DNA of 45,992 bases. It comes from Oscillospiraceae bacterium. GTDB lineage: Bacteria > Bacillota > Clostridia > Oscillospirales > CAG-272. The stretch is from the NCBI GenBank assembly GCA_015064205.1, contig SVSR01000014.1:1-45992 (forward strand), in the 5' to 3' direction. The translations under genes were made by a program, and so were the position numbers. This document shows, one piece after another, positions 1-9,855 of this stretch; positions within the stretch are counted from its first letter, which is position 1, and each line of letters begins with the position of its first letter. The notes beneath the pieces are model-generated. The model was given only the letters and a program-made list of their open reading frames with translations. It was not told the DNA's origin and made no database searches.

Positions 1-919
1 CCGTATGTCGTCTGCCTATATTTTCAAGAATATTATTATTCAGCGTCTGCGGATTGATACTGATACGCGTTACACCGTATCGCTTTGCTATTTTAAGCTT
101 TTCTTCGTCTATCGTATCCGGCCTTCCGGCTTCAAGCGTGTATTCCATAATCTTTGTGGTATTAAAGCACCTTTTTATACACGAAAGCAGTTTTTCAAGC
201 TCTTCTGCTGAAAGAACGGTGGGTGTTCCGCCGCCTATGTATATCGTAACAAGCTTCTTCTTTGCCCGCTTCATCTGAAGTGAGGCACGCTCTATATCCC
301 GGCACAGTCTGTCAATATACTCAGGTATCATAGAAAGTAAGCGCTTAGTTGAATATGATACAAAACTGCAATACGTGCATCTCGTCGGACAAAACGGTAT
401 TGAAACATAGAGGCTGCATGTATTTTCATCAACACAGTCAAGTATTTCGCGTTCATTCTGCGCAACGTCAAGGCAAAGCGTGGCCTTTTTAGGATTTACA
501 AGATATTCGCGGCGAAGATAACGGCGCACAGCAAGAGGTGTTTTACCCGAATCAAGCAATTCGAGAGCAAGCTTTGCAGGGCGGATCCCAACAAGCATCC
601 CCCATGCAGGCGTTATTCCAAGAAGTTTTTCTCCGGCATAATATACCGCCGAACCGAGAGCAAGCTTCGCTCCCTTTTCATCGCTGACCGGCGCCTTTAT
701 TTCATATTCGGATTCGTGCTCTGCATTTTTGCCGCCCGCGCTCATTTTAACCTTTGCCTTGATTATATCACCCTCGCGGTCTACATCATAATCAAGTACA
801 GGCTCACCCTTTTGCATAGGCTGACTTTCGGAAAATTTTTCTCCGGGAAAGAATAGCATGCAAAGGGACTGAACATAATATCTGTTTACGCTTATTTTTC
901 CGATACTGTTGATTTTCAT
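1..919 (-). CDS. hemZ: HemZ-type oxygen-independent coproporphyrinogen III oxidase-like radical SAM protein (3' part cut off)
   Basis: Reads leftward off the window edge, so only about 306 N-terminal residues are present; HemZ proteins usually run to about 480-500. The radical SAM cluster motif CPTRCTYC is at residues 177-184 (Cys177, Cys181, Cys184), inside YVSIPFCPTRCTYCSF, followed by a GGGTPT motif typical of the HemN/HemZ group. The roughly 165-residue N-terminal region before the cluster is characteristic of HemZ rather than HemN. The family uses a 4Fe-4S cluster and SAM for porphyrin-type decarboxylation, but some members are not true CPO enzymes, so the reaction is inferred. Start ATG at 919 has AAAGGA eight bases upstream. 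It is the last gene seen in the cdaA-to-hemZ run, 42 bp after dtd; Firmicutes commonly place hemZ after rel-dtd. Confidence 0.9.
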   Translation of the reverse strand, partial: MKINSIGKISVNRYYVQSLCMLFFPGEKFSESQPMQKGEPVLDYDVDREGDIIKAKVKMSAGGKNAEHESEYEIKAPVSDEKGAKLALGSAVYYAGEKLLGITPAWGMLVGIRPAKLALELLDSGKTPLAVRRYLRREYLVNPKKATLCLDVAQNEREILDCVDENTCSLYVSIPFCPTRCTYCSFVSYSTKRLLSMIPEYIDRLCRDIERASLQMKRAKKKLVTIYIGGGTPTVLSAEELEKLLSCIKRCFNTTKIMEYTLEAGRPDTIDEEKLKIAKRYGVTRISINPQTLNNNILENIGRRHT

Positions 920-961
920 ATTCAAAATCCTTTATTTATAAAGATTTTTATTAGTCTGTAA

Positions 962-1414
962 TTATTTTCTGAGTACTTCGCTGTCAACACATATAGTAAC
1001 GGGACCGTCGTTTATAATGGTAAGCTTCATATGCTCGCCAAAGCATCCGCTTTCGACCTTTTTCACTTGTTCTTTTGCATAAGCTATAAAGTACTCATAA
1101 AGTCTGTTTGCTACGTCAGGCTTTGCGCCTGCAAGGTAGTCTGGTCTGTTACCGTGCTTATAATTTGCATTAAGCGTAAAGTTTGAAACGACGAGCATTT
1201 CTCCCCCAACGTCCTTTAAGGACAGATTCATTTTATCATTCTCGTCTTCAAAAATACGCATTTTTACTATTTTATCGCAAAGCAGGGGAACATCGTCTTC
1301 CGTATCATCATGTGCAACACCGAGAAGTATGATAAGTCCGTGGCCTATCTCGCCTATCATGGTATTATCAACTTCCACTTTGGCACTAAGAACTCTTTGT
1401 ATTACAGCTTTCAT
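962..1414 (-). CDS. dtd: D-aminoacyl-tRNA deacylase
   Basis: 150 residues, full length for the DTD family, which hydrolyses D-amino acids (and Gly mischarged on tRNA-Ala) from tRNA in the cytoplasm. Two motifs that build the dimer active site are visible: SNFTL at 77-81 and NDGPVT at 135-140, the latter with the Gly-cisPro pair. The first motif is normally SQFTL, so Gln78 is replaced by Asn here. GNRPDY at 88-93 matches the conserved GNRP segment. ATG at 1414 follows a strong AGGGGTGAATT site. It lies 18 bp after rel, the usual rel-dtd pairing in Firmicutes, so it is probably co-transcribed with it. Confidence 0.95.
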   Translation of the reverse strand: MKAVIQRVLSAKVEVDNTMIGEIGHGLIILLGVAHDDTEDDVPLLCDKIVKMRIFEDENDKMNLSLKDVGGEMLVVSNFTLNANYKHGNRPDYLAGAKPDVANRLYEYFIAYAKEQVKKVESGCFGEHMKLTIINDGPVTICVDSEVLRK

Positions 1415-1432
1415 AATTCACCCCTCTGATAT

Positions 1433-3643
1433 TCAAGAACCGAATCCGCGTCTTACGTCATTTATTCCGTTTACAGCTTTAAGTCTGGAAACGATCGATT
1501 TTACGTGCTCAAGATTACGGCATGCGATACTCAAGTTTATTACTACGTCTCCGTCTGCCTTTGTCTGATAATTTATAGACAATAGCGAAACCTTCATTTC
1601 GGCAAGCGCCGCAGAAACGTCGGCAAGAAGCGTCAGATTATGAACGGCATATATCTGTACGAATGCGTCATATGTCTGTCCTGCCTCTATCTGTGCTGCG
1701 GTATCCCAATGTGCATCAACAAATCTCTCATTGTCTTCACCGCGTTCAATAGCATTTTTAATATTGGGGCAATCGTGCTTGTGGATAGATATGCCGTATC
1801 CGCGGGTTATAAAGCCGATAACCTGATCGCCGGGAAGAGGGTTACAGCATTTTGCAAATTTAACGAGGCATCCGCTCTGACCGTCAACAATTATACCGCC
1901 GCCCGATTTATGCCTCTTTGTAGGCATCTGCGTTACGATCTGCTCGGGAGTTTTCACAACAGTCTGTACCGTAGGAAGAACAATGCGGTCAAACTCGTCC
2001 TTAAGTCTTCCTGATATTTTGGATACAGAAAGTCCCCCATAGCCTATGGTATTGCAAAGATCGTCCTCGCTCTTGATACCCATTCGTGTTGCAACGTTAG
2101 TAAGTATCTCAGAGCGTTGTGCATCCGTGTATGCTCTGCCGTACTTTTTAAATTCTTTATCAATTTCCGAACGGCCGACAACAATATTTTCGCTTCTCTT
2201 TTCCTTTTTGAACCACTGTCTTATCTTTGTTCTCGCTTCGCTGGTCTTAACGATCTTGAGCCAGTCTCTGCTCGGTCCTTTGGATGAGGAGTTTGTCAGT
2301 ATCTCAACGATCTCACCGTTTTTCGGAATACTGTCTATAGGTGCAATAGCTCCGTTTATCTTGGCACCGATCATCTTGTTTCCAACAGCAGAGTGTATCG
2401 CATATGCAAAGTCGATAAGCGTTGCTCCCTGCGGAAGCACGATAACGTCGCCCTTGGGGGTGAACACAAATGTTTCATCATGGAAAATATCAATTTTGAG
2501 AGTGCTTAAGAACTCATCCGGATCCATTGTTTCGTCGTTTGTTTCAATAAGCTTTGCAACCCACTCAAGTTTGCGGTCAACTTCTTCCCTGCTCTTGATT
2601 CCGCCGGATTTATATTTCCAGTGCGCGGCGATACCGTACTCTGCTATCTGATGCATCTCACGTGTTCTTATCTGAACTTCGAATGGTATGCCGTCGTGTC
2701 CGATAACCGTGGTATGAAGCGAACGGTAAAGATTGGGCTTAGGTGTTGATATATAGTCCTTGAATCGGCCGGGTATAGACTTGTATATCTCGTGCATTAT
2801 ACCGAGAACCGTATAACATTCAAGCTCCGTATCAACGATAATACGAAGCGCGTAAAAGTCGTATATCTCGTCAAAGCTTTTGTTCTGGTTATACATTTTC
2901 TTATAGATACTGTAAACCGTCTTGACACGTCCCTCAAGAGTAAACTTGATATTATATTCATTAAGCTTTGCGGATACGCTCTCGCGGCATCTTTCAATAA
3001 AGTCTCTGTTTTGTCCGTATTTTCGGTCAATATCCCCTCTGACCTCATCAAATCCGATCGGATCAAGATAGGAAAGCGAGAGACCCTCAAGCTCCTGCTT
3101 TATCTTCTGCATACCGAGTCTGTGCGCAAGCGGCGCAAAAACGTGCATCGTTTCAAGCGCAGTCTCACGTCTTTTCGCCTCGGGCTTTGCATCAAGAGTA
3201 CGCATATTGTGAACTCTGTCGCAAAGTTTAATAAATATTACGCGTATGTCTTTAGACATAGCTATAAGCATTTTACGCAGATTTTCTATTTCTGCTTCTT
3301 CCTTGTCTGCAACGTTGAACTGTACGTCCTTTGTAAGACCGTCAACTAAAAGCGCAACCTCGCTTCCGTACTCTTTTTCAATAAAGTCAAGGTTTGTTTT
3401 ATCAGAACAGTCCTCAACTGTATCGTGTAAAAGCGCTGCACACACGGAGTCTGTATCAAGTTCAAGTCCTGCAAGTATCTCAGCAACGGCGATCGGGTGG
3501 CTTATATACGGCTCTCCGCTTACCCTGAACTGTCCTTCGTGCAGTTCGCTTGCGTACCTGTATGCTTTCTTTATCTTTTCAATATCATAGTTCTTACCCG
3601 TTTTTTCAAGCGTGGCAAGAAGCGTTTCAATTTCTTTATACAT
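1433..3643 (-). CDS. rel: bifunctional (p)ppGpp synthetase/hydrolase, RSH family
   Basis: 736 residues with the full long-RSH layout. The N-terminal HD hydrolase has His49 and His73-Asp74 (LLHDTVED), with further metal-site residues near CDRVHNMRTL. The synthetase domain carries GRFKDYISTPKPN near residues 295-310; the RxKD form is that of bifunctional, Mg-dependent Rel/SpoT enzymes rather than RelA (ExDD). A TGS domain follows near 400 (FVFTPKGDVIVLP), then a cysteine-containing region (KCCNPLPGD) and a C-terminal ACT/RRM domain. It makes ppGpp from GTP/GDP and ATP on starved ribosomes and degrades it. ATG at 3643 follows GGAAGGAAAATTT. The family's usual upstream neighbour apt is missing between recJ and rel. 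Confidence 0.97.
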   Translation of the reverse strand: MYKEIETLLATLEKTGKNYDIEKIKKAYRYASELHEGQFRVSGEPYISHPIAVAEILAGLELDTDSVCAALLHDTVEDCSDKTNLDFIEKEYGSEVALLVDGLTKDVQFNVADKEEAEIENLRKMLIAMSKDIRVIFIKLCDRVHNMRTLDAKPEAKRRETALETMHVFAPLAHRLGMQKIKQELEGLSLSYLDPIGFDEVRGDIDRKYGQNRDFIERCRESVSAKLNEYNIKFTLEGRVKTVYSIYKKMYNQNKSFDEIYDFYALRIIVDTELECYTVLGIMHEIYKSIPGRFKDYISTPKPNLYRSLHTTVIGHDGIPFEVQIRTREMHQIAEYGIAAHWKYKSGGIKSREEVDRKLEWVAKLIETNDETMDPDEFLSTLKIDIFHDETFVFTPKGDVIVLPQGATLIDFAYAIHSAVGNKMIGAKINGAIAPIDSIPKNGEIVEILTNSSSKGPSRDWLKIVKTSEARTKIRQWFKKEKRSENIVVGRSEIDKEFKKYGRAYTDAQRSEILTNVATRMGIKSEDDLCNTIGYGGLSVSKISGRLKDEFDRIVLPTVQTVVKTPEQIVTQMPTKRHKSGGGIIVDGQSGCLVKFAKCCNPLPGDQVIGFITRGYGISIHKHDCPNIKNAIERGEDNERFVDAHWDTAAQIEAGQTYDAFVQIYAVHNLTLLADVSAALAEMKVSLLSINYQTKADGDVVINLSIACRNLEHVKSIVSRLKAVNGINDVRRGFGS

Positions 3644-3719
3644 AAATTTTCCTTCCGCGGACAGACATCTCTGATTTCACAGAATATTTCCCGTGATCCC
3701 GCTTACTATATATTGCAGA

Positions 3720-5897
3720 TCATTTGTTTGCTCTGCGTTTAAGTGTCATAAATAATTCCGACGACTCAAGGTCTACCTTGCCCGGGCGTCCGCTAAGCTC
3801 TATCCTGCAATACTTTTCGTCTATCGCAAAATAACTTATAAGCGAAAGCTCACACATAATATCAAGCACAGCGCGAAGCTTTATATATTCAAGCTTTTGT
3901 TTTAAGCGAGCATGCGCGCATATTACGTTATAATTATAAATACCGTTCTCATTTACATTAGACCTGAGGTATCTGTATACGGCCGCAAAATCGTCTCTGC
4001 TGGGTATCATATCGTATGATATTTCACCTCCGTGAAGAGCGGCTTTATATGTCGATTCTTCAAAAGCCAGTTTTTCTTCAGACTCTCTTGAAAGCTTTGC
4101 ATCTTTTATATGAAGCTGTACGCTTACCTTACCCATAAATTCGTTGAGCTCTGCCCCTGCATATACGTCAATAACGTCGCCCACAGCAAATTCCATGTCG
4201 GCATAATTCATCCCAAACCATAATGCGGTTACAGAACGTCTGCCGTCTGAAAGCGAAAGTTTTACGTGCTTTCCTTCTTTAAGCGGATATATCTCGTCAA
4301 CTTTCAAAGACTCGATAATAAATCTCGGAGCAGGATTTGACTGGCCGTACGGCTCAAGCATATAAAGTTCTTCTATCTGTTCACGGTCAAGCTCTTCTAT
4401 TTTTATCTTGGCATCAGCTTCGAGGCGCTGTTCAAGTTCGATGTCACTTATCACAGTCTTGGCATATTCGTTTATTTTCTTCTTAAATTCTTCAAGCCTG
4501 CTCCTCTCAACACTAAGTCCTGCCGCAAGCTCATGTCCGCCGAATTTTACAAGCGTATCTCTGGAAGCATCGAGCGCTTTTACAAGATCAAGACCCTTTA
4601 TACTTCTGCCAGAGCCTTTTCCTATATCATTCTCGCCGGCTTCTTTTCCTGTGTTACCCTCAAAGGAAATAAGAATACACGGTAAAGCGTATCTTTCGCT
4701 TATACGTGAAGCAACTATGCCGACAACTCCGTGGTGCCACGTATCGCTGTCAAGCACTATTACCCTGTCGCCGCTTTCTGCCTGTGAAATTTTTTCAAGC
4801 GCCTCGTCAAGAATTTTGTTTTCTTCCTGCTGGCGAAGTGTATTAATACTGCAAAGCATAGCCGCTCTGTCTGCAGCGTCTGCACTGTTATCACTTATAA
4901 AAAGCTCTACTGCTTCTGAAGCATTTGACATTCTTCCAACTGCATTTATGCGCGGTGCAAGCGTAAAACTTATAAGAGATGCCGTAAGCTTTTTGATATT
5001 CTCTGCGGCATAGTCCACACCTGCGCAAACGCCGAGAAGCTCGCGAGTTCCCACAAAGCGAGGGGAGCGCATATTTTCAAGGCCTTTCTTTACTATCGTT
5101 CGGTTTTCGTCCACAAGCGGCATCACGTCAGCAACCGTTCCGATCGCAACGAGCTCTCCGAATTTGTCGGCAAGAGCTTTTGATGCAGTTTCAAAATCGG
5201 TCTTACTTATGCGCATTTCAAGCGCGCATATCAGCTTAAATGCCACGCCGACTCCTGCAAGTTCCTTGAAGGGATATGTACAGTCATCTCTCTTAGGATC
5301 TATGCAAGGTGCATCGGGCAGAATCATATGAGAATCTATACTGCGGCTACACTCATGATGGTCTGTGACCACCGTATCAATGCCAAGTTTTTTTGCATAT
5401 TCTATTTCTTCGAATGCCGTTATTCCCGTATCAACCGTTATAATAAGCGTCGAGCCGCTGTCACGCACCTTGTCGATAGCCATGCGGCTCAGCCCGTATC
5501 CCTCTCCGATCCTGCATGGTATATAATACATGCAGTCTTCAAGTCCTCGTGACCTTAAATACATCAAAAGCATCGAAACAGACGTTACACCGTCAACGTC
5601 ATAATCTCCGTAAACTGTAACCTTTTCGTGCTTTGCTATAGCTTTAAGTATACGGTCGCATACAAGGGACATATCCTTCATCAGAAAGGGATCGTGATAA
5701 TAATCCCCTTCTCGGATAAATGCGTTTGCCGCTTCAATTCCCGCTTTACCCGTGCGGTCGTATATAAGACCTGCAGTAACGCTTCTTATACCGAGGCTTT
5801 TTGCTATTCGTTCAATTATTTCATTTTCTTCAAGAGAATGCTCGCTGCATGCCCATACTCTCTTCGGTTGTTTATAACTTTTTTTCAAAGACTGCAT
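3720..5897 (-). CDS. recJ: single-stranded-DNA-specific 5'-3' exonuclease RecJ
   Basis: 725 residues. DHH phosphoesterase motifs are intact: YGDYDVDGVTS at 96-106, TVDTGI at 154-159 and DHHE at 179-182, which bind the catalytic metals. The DHHA1 domain follows (GGHELAAGLS), then an OB-fold and a Firmicute-type C-terminal extension of about 150 residues. RecJ resects 5' ends in RecF-pathway recombination, mismatch repair and base excision repair. ATG at 5897 has AGGAA just upstream. The gene sits 76 bp before rel and 53 bp after the flavoprotein gene on the same strand, so a shared transcript is likely. Confidence 0.96.
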   Translation of the reverse strand: MQSLKKSYKQPKRVWACSEHSLEENEIIERIAKSLGIRSVTAGLIYDRTGKAGIEAANAFIREGDYYHDPFLMKDMSLVCDRILKAIAKHEKVTVYGDYDVDGVTSVSMLLMYLRSRGLEDCMYYIPCRIGEGYGLSRMAIDKVRDSGSTLIITVDTGITAFEEIEYAKKLGIDTVVTDHHECSRSIDSHMILPDAPCIDPKRDDCTYPFKELAGVGVAFKLICALEMRISKTDFETASKALADKFGELVAIGTVADVMPLVDENRTIVKKGLENMRSPRFVGTRELLGVCAGVDYAAENIKKLTASLISFTLAPRINAVGRMSNASEAVELFISDNSADAADRAAMLCSINTLRQQEENKILDEALEKISQAESGDRVIVLDSDTWHHGVVGIVASRISERYALPCILISFEGNTGKEAGENDIGKGSGRSIKGLDLVKALDASRDTLVKFGGHELAAGLSVERSRLEEFKKKINEYAKTVISDIELEQRLEADAKIKIEELDREQIEELYMLEPYGQSNPAPRFIIESLKVDEIYPLKEGKHVKLSLSDGRRSVTALWFGMNYADMEFAVGDVIDVYAGAELNEFMGKVSVQLHIKDAKLSRESEEKLAFEESTYKAALHGGEISYDMIPSRDDFAAVYRYLRSNVNENGIYNYNVICAHARLKQKLEYIKLRAVLDIMCELSLISYFAIDEKYCRIELSGRPGKVDLESSELFMTLKRRANK

Positions 5898-5950
5898 TTC
5901 ATATTTCCTGCTATATTTTCAGGGTTTAAATAACCCGTTTTATTGAATTT

Positions 5951-7570
5951 TTAATCCTGCGGTGACCATTTTTTCATGATCGCATAAGCAATATTAATTC
6001 CGTCAACAGCGGCGCTCGTTATTCCGCCCGCATACCCCGCGCCCTCTCCGCACGGATAAAGATTCTTTATGCCTAAAGCCGTATATTCGTCTGTCCTGAG
6101 TATCCTCAGCGGCGCTGACGTTCTCGTTTCAACACCTGTAAGAATAGCGTTTTTATCAGAAAAACATCTCATCTTTCTTGCAAAATCACTAAGCCCCGAT
6201 AAGAGCATACCATTCACATAAGGTGCAAAAAGCTTTTGAATCGGCGCCGGTTTTATATTACCATTCATGTACGTCGGCATAACGGTAGCCGGTTCAGACA
6301 ATCCACATTCCTTACCTTCAATAAAATCGCCCACAGTCATGCACGGTGCCGCGAAGTTCAAGCCGCCAAGCTTATATGCCGACCGCTCAAGATTTCTCTG
6401 ATAGGCTATTGCGTCCAGAGGCGTGTTGCCAAAGTCCTCAGGCAATACCGAAACCGCGATCGCCGCATTTGCATTAAGCCCGTCTCTTTTATATCTGCTC
6501 ATACCGTTGGTTACAACACCGCCGTCCTCGCTTGCTGCGGCAACCACCTCGCCGCCCGGGCACATACAGAACGTATACACGCCCCGATCTGCCTTTCTGT
6601 ATGAGAGATTATATTCTCCTGCCGGAAGCCTCGGATCGCCGGCATACTCACCGTAAAGCGACTCATCAACACTTTTCTGAAAATGTTCAACGCGGACACC
6701 TACCGAAAACGGCTTAGCCGTCATGGTAACTCCGCGTTCATATAGCATTTCGTATGTGTCTCTTGCGCTGTGTCCTATTGCAAGCACAAGAACCGGGTCG
6801 GAAAATACACTCCCGTCTGAAAGCACCGCCTTGTCAAGCTTCCCGTTTTTTACGCTTATATCACACAGACACGTGTTATATCTGATTTCGCCCCCAAGCT
6901 CGCGTATTCTTTCATCAGCAGCATTTACAACGTCAAACAGCTTATCCGTGCCAACGTGAGGCTTTGCCATATACAATACCTCTTGGGGTGCGCCAAGCTC
7001 ATGCATAGTTTTAAGAACGAACGAGCATTTCGGATCATTTATTCTCGTAACAAGCTTCCCGTCCGAAAACGTACCTGCTCCGCCTGCGCCAAACTGTATA
7101 TTGCTCTCTTCAAGCACGTGCGTGCTGTAAAAGCGCTCAATTGCCCTGCGGCGGTTTTCCACATCTGCTCCGCGCTCAATAACTATCGGTCTGTATCCGT
7201 ATTTTGCAAGAATAAGGGAGGCAAACATTCCGCAAGGGCCCATGCCCACTATTATCGGTCTGCCCTCTATTTTCTCACTTCCAAAGATAGGGGTATCTTC
7301 ATCTTCGCCAAGCAAGACTGCATCTATCGATAACAGTTTTTCTTTTGTCGGTAAAGAATCAATGATTCCAATCACGGAATATATAAAGCTGGGTTTTGAA
7401 TCTTTCGATCTGCCGCGTCTTGCGTCAACTGATCTTTTGTGTATATGAAGGCTTGATCTGTCAAGCTTGATACCTGCCTTTTTGGCCTTTATAAAAGCAG
7501 CGTCAAGCGCCTCTTTTTCATGAGTGTCAAAAGGCAGCTTTATGCTTCTTATAACTATTCTGTTATCCAT
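5951..7570 (-). CDS. FAD-dependent dehydrogenase of the COG2509 type, substrate unknown
   Basis: 539 residues. An N-terminal domain of about 100 residues precedes a Rossmann dinucleotide fold, IIVGMGPCGMFASLILAKYG at about 106-125, with the acidic ribose-binding end at IERG. A second glycine-rich stretch (VLAIGHSARDTYE) and a C-terminal FAD motif (YPCGEGAGYAGGITSAAVDG) complete a two-dinucleotide-domain flavoprotein. The family is widespread in Clostridia, often near ybbR/cdaA, but has no settled reaction that I know of. ATG at 7570 follows GAAAGGCAGTAGTT and lies 24 bp after the ybbR-like gene, which supports co-expression with the c-di-AMP genes. Confidence 0.9.
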   Translation of the reverse strand: MDNRIVIRSIKLPFDTHEKEALDAAFIKAKKAGIKLDRSSLHIHKRSVDARRGRSKDSKPSFIYSVIGIIDSLPTKEKLLSIDAVLLGEDEDTPIFGSEKIEGRPIIVGMGPCGMFASLILAKYGYRPIVIERGADVENRRRAIERFYSTHVLEESNIQFGAGGAGTFSDGKLVTRINDPKCSFVLKTMHELGAPQEVLYMAKPHVGTDKLFDVVNAADERIRELGGEIRYNTCLCDISVKNGKLDKAVLSDGSVFSDPVLVLAIGHSARDTYEMLYERGVTMTAKPFSVGVRVEHFQKSVDESLYGEYAGDPRLPAGEYNLSYRKADRGVYTFCMCPGGEVVAAASEDGGVVTNGMSRYKRDGLNANAAIAVSVLPEDFGNTPLDAIAYQRNLERSAYKLGGLNFAAPCMTVGDFIEGKECGLSEPATVMPTYMNGNIKPAPIQKLFAPYVNGMLLSGLSDFARKMRCFSDKNAILTGVETRTSAPLRILRTDEYTALGIKNLYPCGEGAGYAGGITSAAVDGINIAYAIMKKWSPQD

Positions 7571-7594
7571 AACTACTGCCTTTCAACTTTGTTT

Positions 7595-8860
7595 TTACTT
7601 AATATCAAACTCAAGCGTATATTCGCCTATTTCGTATACCGAGGACGAGAGGCTGTTCGGCAATATGATCTTAACCGGTACGCTAACACGTCCCGATGCC
7701 TTTGCATAGTAGCTGAGGTCCGCTTCGAGAGAAATATTTGATTCGCTGACAAGCGCAAGCGATCCGGATCCGCCGCGAAGCATTACGTTTACACTGTCGC
7801 GCGCTATGCTGTAATTAAGACCCTCGGGATTCTTCACGGTAATATTTTTAACGTTTATCTCACGAGTGCTGACGCCAATCTGGTTTATCGTAACCGTTGC
7901 ACTGTCTACTCCATAAACGCTCTCTATACCGTCGGGCAACTCAATAATTGCGGTTCTTGAGGTTGTTGTCGCGCTGATAGACTTTTCATCAATCGTCATT
8001 ATGTGAAGCGTATTTATTTTATCAAGCTCGGTAGGATCGCCTTTGATTCGGATACTTGAAGGCTCAATGGTTATCTTCGAGTTCTTCTCGTTAAAATAGC
8101 CGTGCTTGAATTCGACTGCAAGGTCAACTTCCTTTTCGGTATATACAGGGACAACTACCGTAACATCGCTTTGTGTTGTTTTAACATATGGGTTAGTTAC
8201 CGGCGTGCCGCCTGCATACAGCACTATACTTCCTGTTGTAGTCACCGTTTTTGTCAGTTTTCCTACGTCAACGGTTACCTGTGCGTGAGTTATCTGGGAA
8301 AGCACGTCTGCAGGGCCTGTTACAGTCACTGTTTCTATATCTGCCTTAGGTGTTCCGAGCAGATAGTTTGATTCTATCATGTATATCGGGTTGATTCTTA
8401 TCTCAACGTTTTTGGAAGAGCGCTTGTCAACGTATACGTCAACGTAATTGGCTGAAAGTTCCTTAACGCTCACACCGCCGGGAGCAGAAACACGAAGATC
8501 AAGAGAATACGTTCCTGCAGTTTCTATCTGTGAAAGATCAACGTAAGCAGATATATCGTCAGCATCTATACGGCTGAGCTCACTTCTCGTTCCCGAAAGC
8601 GTTACGTCAACGTTATAATCGTATCCGCTTATAACCGTCATTCCGTATTCTTCCTCAAGTGTATCAACACTCATAAGTTTTACGGGAATAGATGCAAAAC
8701 GCGTATCCTCAATTATCGTTTGCGAGCTTACGGCATAAAACCATATAAGCATCGCCCCGACAAGGCAAAGTATGCGCGCTCCGGTATCGTTTTTCTTATT
8801 TACCGGCTTATTCTGATTATTCTTTTCTTCAACTGTATTGTTCTTCTGAGATTCGTTCAT
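7595..8860 (-). CDS. cdaR: YbbR-domain membrane-anchored regulator of CdaA
   Basis: 421 residues. A lysine/asparagine-rich cytoplasmic tail of about 28 residues is followed by one transmembrane helix (ARILCLVGAMLIWFYAVSS, about 29-47). The rest is extracellular beta-rich repeats with the YbbR pattern (for example GTRSELSRIDADDISAYVDLS and GPADVLSQITHAQVTVDV), probably four. In Firmicutes CdaR binds the diadenylate cyclase CdaA and modulates c-di-AMP output. The adjacent cdaA gene ends 55 bp upstream, which fixes the assignment. ATG at 8860 has AAGGG upstream at a longish spacing. The glmM gene that usually follows is not here; the flavoprotein gene comes next. Confidence 0.93.
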   Translation of the reverse strand: MNESQKNNTVEEKNNQNKPVNKKNDTGARILCLVGAMLIWFYAVSSQTIIEDTRFASIPVKLMSVDTLEEEYGMTVISGYDYNVDVTLSGTRSELSRIDADDISAYVDLSQIETAGTYSLDLRVSAPGGVSVKELSANYVDVYVDKRSSKNVEIRINPIYMIESNYLLGTPKADIETVTVTGPADVLSQITHAQVTVDVGKLTKTVTTTGSIVLYAGGTPVTNPYVKTTQSDVTVVVPVYTEKEVDLAVEFKHGYFNEKNSKITIEPSSIRIKGDPTELDKINTLHIMTIDEKSISATTTSRTAIIELPDGIESVYGVDSATVTINQIGVSTREINVKNITVKNPEGLNYSIARDSVNVMLRGGSGSLALVSESNISLEADLSYYAKASGRVSVPVKIILPNSLSSSVYEIGEYTLEFDIK

Positions 8861-8915
8861 TTTATGACCGTACCCTTTTTGTATATTTCTTGCATGTCAA
8901 GCTGTTGTCAGGATA

Positions 8916-9800
8916 TTACTTGCTTTTTTTGTCTTTTTGATTTTTATGCAGTATATTCTTAAACTGTTTCTTGCGTGAATTTGCTTCTTCTTCGGTAATA
9001 AGTTCACCTTCAAGGAATTTCTTGAGAGTCTGATAACTGTAATTTGTTACAAGTTTTCCGTCAATCGCCGTTGATATCGTTCCCGTTTCTTCAGACACGA
9101 TCACAACAACCGCATCGCTGTTTTCACTCATTCCTATTCCTGCTCTGTGACGCGTACCGAGATCCTTTATGATCTCAGGATTAGACGAAAGAGGCAAGAA
9201 GCATCCTGCCGCGCAGATCCGTGCATCACGAACAACAACTGCACCGTCGTGAAGAGGCGCTTTGTTATAAAATATATTTTTGATGAGAAAGGGGTCTGCC
9301 TTTGCATCAATAACCGTACCTGTTTTTATTATGTCTCCAAGTTTTGTATTTCGCTCTATAACTATAAGGGCTCCCGTTTTTTCCAGAGACATGTCACAAA
9401 CTGCTGACGTTACGGCGCCAATCAGTTCACGTGTGCCGTCATTATTTTCCTGCCTGTCGCCAATTTTAAGCGTTCTGAAAGGCTCAGCACCCATTTTTTC
9501 AAGCGCGCTTCTGAGCTCCGGCTGGAAAACTATAATAAGCGCTATGATCCCTACCTGGAAAACGTTCTCCATTATAAAGCTCATAGCATACATATTCGTG
9601 ATCTCGCTTATCATCATAAACAAAACAAGAAGTACTACGCCGAGCGCAAGTCTGCCCGCCCTTCTGTCACGAATAAATCTGTACACATAGTACAAAAGAA
9701 CCGACACTATAAGAACGTCGATAATGTCAATTATTCTTATGCCCGATAAAACCGCAACAACAAACGAAACGGCTTCTCTCATCGACTGTACTATATTCAC
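8916..9800 (-). CDS. cdaA: diadenylate cyclase CdaA (c-di-AMP synthase)
   Basis: 294 residues from a GTG start at 9800; typical CdaA is about 270-280. The reading frame stays open to 9968, but the GTG has a near-perfect AAGGAGG site seven bases upstream and the region above it is a promoter. Three transmembrane helices span about 12-40, 50-70 and 72-92. The DisA_N/DAC domain follows, with the catalytic DGA motif at 185-187 (PLHDGAVVV) and RHR at 217-219 (GTRHRAGIGMSE). It condenses two ATP into c-di-AMP, which controls potassium and osmolyte transport and wall homeostasis. First gene of the run to hemZ. Confidence 0.96.
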   Translation of the reverse strand: MNIVQSMREAVSFVVAVLSGIRIIDIIDVLIVSVLLYYVYRFIRDRRAGRLALGVVLLVLFMMISEITNMYAMSFIMENVFQVGIIALIIVFQPELRSALEKMGAEPFRTLKIGDRQENNDGTRELIGAVTSAVCDMSLEKTGALIVIERNTKLGDIIKTGTVIDAKADPFLIKNIFYNKAPLHDGAVVVRDARICAAGCFLPLSSNPEIIKDLGTRHRAGIGMSENSDAVVVIVSEETGTISTAIDGKLVTNYSYQTLKKFLEGELITEEEANSRKKQFKNILHKNQKDKKSK

Positions 9801-9855
9801 AATGACCCCTCCTTCATAATATCGGTTTATATTAAAATAATAAATAATTATTATA

